Notes under the pieces: model-generated
What the model was told of the DNA's origin: nothing
Seen by the model: the letters and a program-made list of their open reading frames with translations, nothing else
Database searches by the model: none
Source of the DNA: CAZLBC01 sp964557575
Lineage (GTDB): Bacteria > Planctomycetota > Phycisphaerae > SM23-33
NCBI GenBank assembly: GCA_964557575.1
Contig: CAZLBC010000007.1
Coordinates: 39,511 to 103,510, forward strand
DNA: 64,000 nucleotides
Reading direction: 5' to 3'
Shown: positions 62,809 to 64,000 of the stretch, piece by piece
How the letters are laid out: each line of letters starts with the position of its first letter
Numbering within the stretch: the first letter of the stretch is position 1
Made by a program: the position numbers and the translations under genes

Positions 62809-62830
62809 GTCGCCCCGCCGAAGGGGCGAC
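62809..62830 (-). repeat. Perfect 8-bp stem hairpin in TR-avd spacer
   Basis: GTCGCCCC, a six-base loop and GGGGCGAC. It would be stable in the transcript that covers TR, avd and the reverse transcriptase. Confidence 0.7.
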
Positions 62831-62901
62831 ACGGGAGCCGCGCCAGGACTGGCGTCTCGCCGCGCTCCCGGCATCCGTGAACACCGGGATTCCGGGCGGA
62901 C

Positions 62902-62919
62902 TACCCGCCTGAGCGGGTA
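62902..62919 (-). repeat. Hairpin next to the 3' end of TR
   Basis: TACCCGC, a four-base loop and GCGGGTA form a perfect 7-bp stem 9 bases beyond the TR on the minus strand. The position fits a structural element of the template RNA. Confidence 0.65.
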
Positions 62920-62928
62920 TCGCCGGTG

Positions 62929-63062
62929 CACGCCGGCCGACAGGGGAACAACCACCCGGAAGCCGTTATTATGGTTCCGGTTTCCGGGGTCGTTCCTGTT
63001 GCGGTTCGCCGAGCGGCAGTGACGTGGTTGATTGTTCCACGAACCGCCGCGACGCACACGGC
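62929..63062 (-). repeat. DGR template repeat (TR)
   Basis: The minus strand encodes a frame reading GGSWNNQPRHCRSANRNRN and then DPGNRNHNNGFRVVVPLSAG, with nine Asn codons (AAY). It aligns without gaps to the VR at a constant distance of 395 bp. Between 62929 and 63055 (127 bp) there are 18 differences, 16 at TR adenines (of 26) and 2 at other bases (62961 and 63021). The 32 bases at 62929-62960 are identical in both copies and contain no adenine on the coding strand, as expected of the initiation of mutagenic homing segment. TR is the unchanging donor. Confidence 0.97.
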
Positions 63063-63159
63063 CGGCCGTTCGGCACGGCCCCCCCGATGCGCGGCAGCGC
63101 CGCGCGATGCGGCTTATCACGTTTCCGCCGGTTGCCGCCGGCGGCGAAAATGCGGGCGC

Positions 63160-63176
63160 CTGTCCGGTGCGGACAG
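63160..63176. repeat. Perfect 7-bp hairpin between TR and target gene
   Basis: CTGTCCG, loop GTG and CGGACAG. One of several compact GC-rich stems in the 255-bp gap between TR and the target stop codon, which has no supported gene. Confidence 0.6.
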
Positions 63177-63230
63177 TGCCCTTCCCACATAGACCGTCCA
63201 CGCTTGTTTTTAAGCCGTAAGACGGCCGCC

Positions 63231-63249
63231 GTCGGCCCTGCGGGCCGAC
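63231..63249 (-). repeat. GC-rich hairpin downstream of VR (distal)
   Basis: GTCGGCCC, three bases and GGGCCGAC: perfect 8-bp stem. Its right arm shares its last base with the next hairpin. Confidence 0.75.
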
Positions 63250-63269
63250 CGGGGGGCGTTGCCCCCCGG
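63249..63269 (-). repeat. GC-rich hairpin downstream of VR (proximal)
   Basis: CCGGGGGGC, three bases and GCCCCCCGG: perfect 9-bp stem, 48 bp beyond the target stop codon. Studied DGRs have a cruciform-forming hairpin just downstream of the variable repeat that aids target recognition; this pair is the best candidate, though further away than usual. Confidence 0.7.
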
Positions 63270-63317
63270 ACCCCCCTCCAAAGGGTAAAAGGGCAAAGGG
63301 CAAAGGATAACACACCA

Positions 63318-64000
63318 TCAGTCCACGCCGGCCGACAGGGGAACAACCACCCGGATGCCGAGAGTAGGGACCCGGTACCCGGGGCCGATCCTGTTGCGGC
63401 GCGCCGAGCGGCAGTCACGTGGTAGACCGTACCACGAACCGCCGCGACGCCCACGGCGGTCTCCGGCGGCGGGGCCTGTCGGGTCTTGCGCCTTCTCCTT
63501 GGCGTAGTTGCCGTACCAGTCCGCACACCACTCCCAGACGTTTCCGTGCATGTCATACAGGCCCCACGGGTTGGGCTTCAGCGACCCGACCGGGGCCGTC
63601 CGGTCGTGCCCGTCTGAATGGGCCTCGTCTTTCCTGCCCTTGTACGGGTCCGTACACGTCCGGTCGGCGTAGTTGCCGTACTCGTGCAGGTCTTCGTCCT
63701 TGTCCCCAAAACTGAACCGCGTCGTTGTTCCGGCCCGGCAGGCGTATTCCCATTCAGCTTCCGTGGGCAGCCGGAATATTCGTTTCTTTGCGGCGGATAA
63801 TCGCTTGCAGAACGCGACGGCATCGTTCCATGAAACCATCTCCACCGGCCGGTTAGCGCCCTTGTACTTGCTCGGGTTCTTGCCCGTCACGACCAGGTAC
63901 TGGGCCTGCGTGACCTCCGTGACGGACAGGTAAAACGGCTTGGTGATCGTGACCTCGTGTTGCGGGCCTTCGCGCGAACTGTCACGCCCCGCCTCGTCCG
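63318..64000 (-). CDS. DGR target: FGE-sulfatase/C-type-lectin-fold protein, 5' end outside the window
   Basis: The minus-strand frame is open from the right edge to the TGA at 63318-63320 (226 visible codons); the GTG at 63890 is not its start. The domain is that of formylglycine-generating enzyme-like proteins: VTITKPFYLSVTEVTQAQY, VEMVSWNDAVAFCKRL, FRLPTEAEWEYACRAGTTT, GLYDMHGNVWEWCADWYG and RGGSW. The last 43 codons coincide with the variable repeat, which covers the surface-exposed end of the C-type lectin fold, where DGR proteins display ligand-binding residues. The catalytic role of true formylglycine enzymes is not implied. The ligand, signal peptide and anchoring lie outside the window. 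Confidence 0.95.
   Translation of the reverse strand, partial: DEAGRDSSREGPQHEVTITKPFYLSVTEVTQAQYLVVTGKNPSKYKGANRPVEMVSWNDAVAFCKRLSAAKKRIFRLPTEAEWEYACRAGTTTRFSFGDKDEDLHEYGNYADRTCTDPYKGRKDEAHSDGHDRTAPVGSLKPNPWGLYDMHGNVWEWCADWYGNYAKEKAQDPTGPAAGDRRGRRGGSWYGLPRDCRSARRNRIGPGYRVPTLGIRVVVPLSAGVD
63324..63457 (-). repeat. DGR variable repeat (VR)
   Basis: The 3' end of the target gene. It encodes GGSWYGLPRDCRSARRNRIG then PGYRVPTLGIRVVVPLSAGV. Compared with TR the adenine-derived amino-acid changes are N to Y, N to G, Q to L, N to R, N to I, D to G, N to Y, N to V, H to P, N to T and N to L, plus one silent GGA to GGG. Two changes (H to D and F to I) arise from non-adenine differences. The stop codon lies 3 bp after the repeat. 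Confidence 0.97.

Larger units (their letters stand above)
62694..62928. other. Non-coding spacer between TR and avd
   Basis: No gene is supported here. On the minus strand this is the RNA just downstream of the template repeat, the region that in studied DGRs carries sequences needed to prime cDNA synthesis. It holds two perfect hairpins, at 62809-62830 and 62902-62919. Confidence 0.6.

Noticed and set aside
62710..63318. 203-codon minus-strand frame across TR
   Set aside because: It overlaps the template repeat and several hairpins, has no coding features outside the TR-derived part and lacks a ribosome-binding site. Treated as non-coding template region.
1..64000. tRNA, rRNA and riboswitch genes
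   Set aside because: Both strands were read for cloverleaf and TpsiC-loop patterns and for known riboswitch cores; nothing convincing was found by eye. A covariance-model scan would be decisive.

Overview
The window is high-GC bacterial chromosomal DNA and most resembles an uncultured member of the Planctomycetota or a close PVC relative. This placement is inferred from gene content: CxxC zinc-ribbon proteins with coiled coils and a GYF-like domain, a 2122-residue secreted MG-type protein, a metallophosphatase fused to a multihaem cytochrome, a secreted alpha-toroid protein, and DUF58 plus BatA-like genes. The hldE-gmhB pair and murA point to a Gram-negative envelope with peptidoglycan. No rRNA, tRNA or CRISPR array was seen.

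Positions 1-22,000 hold mainly housekeeping genes: murA, rsmD, a DUF58/BatA pair, a glycosyltransferase, ilvC, trpS-scpA, hemW, an FHA-domain gene, ruvX and manC. Among them sit a 1547-residue repeat coiled-coil protein and a zinc-ribbon/GYF-like membrane protein. A 170-bp MITE-like element lies before ilvC. Positions 22,400-32,400 form a secretome block: a haem/metallophosphatase lipoprotein, divergent S41 (CtpB-like) and S55 (SpoIVB-like) proteases, a propeller-like protein and an alpha-toroid protein. Positions 32,500-41,700 carry gmhB-hldE, an RNase HI, a zf-RING_7-like coiled-coil protein, mnmE, a PH-domain protein, hpt, a secreted planctomycete-type protein and yjbQ. Positions 41,800-60,100 are more GC-rich and carry a TIGR03960-like radical SAM gene, a small zinc-ribbon paralogue, pyrK, argH, a DEAD-box helicase reading DEVD, comEC, an MBL-fold gene, two CorC/CNNM genes and the giant MG-type gene.

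The right end (60,107-64,000) is an accessory island and the most interesting part. A RelE/Phd toxin-antitoxin module with its own AT-rich promoter and operator lies between two copies of a 63-bp direct repeat, the 3' end of the giant gene. Beyond a decayed ribbon-helix-helix antitoxin is a complete diversity-generating retroelement (DGR), all on the minus strand: a formylglycine-generating-enzyme-like (C-type lectin fold) target whose last codons form the variable repeat (VR), a template repeat (TR), an avd gene and a reverse transcriptase. TR and VR differ at 18 positions over 127 bp. Sixteen of these are at TR adenines, which is the hallmark of adenine-directed mutagenic retrohoming. The target gene runs off the right edge, so its 5' end is not visible.
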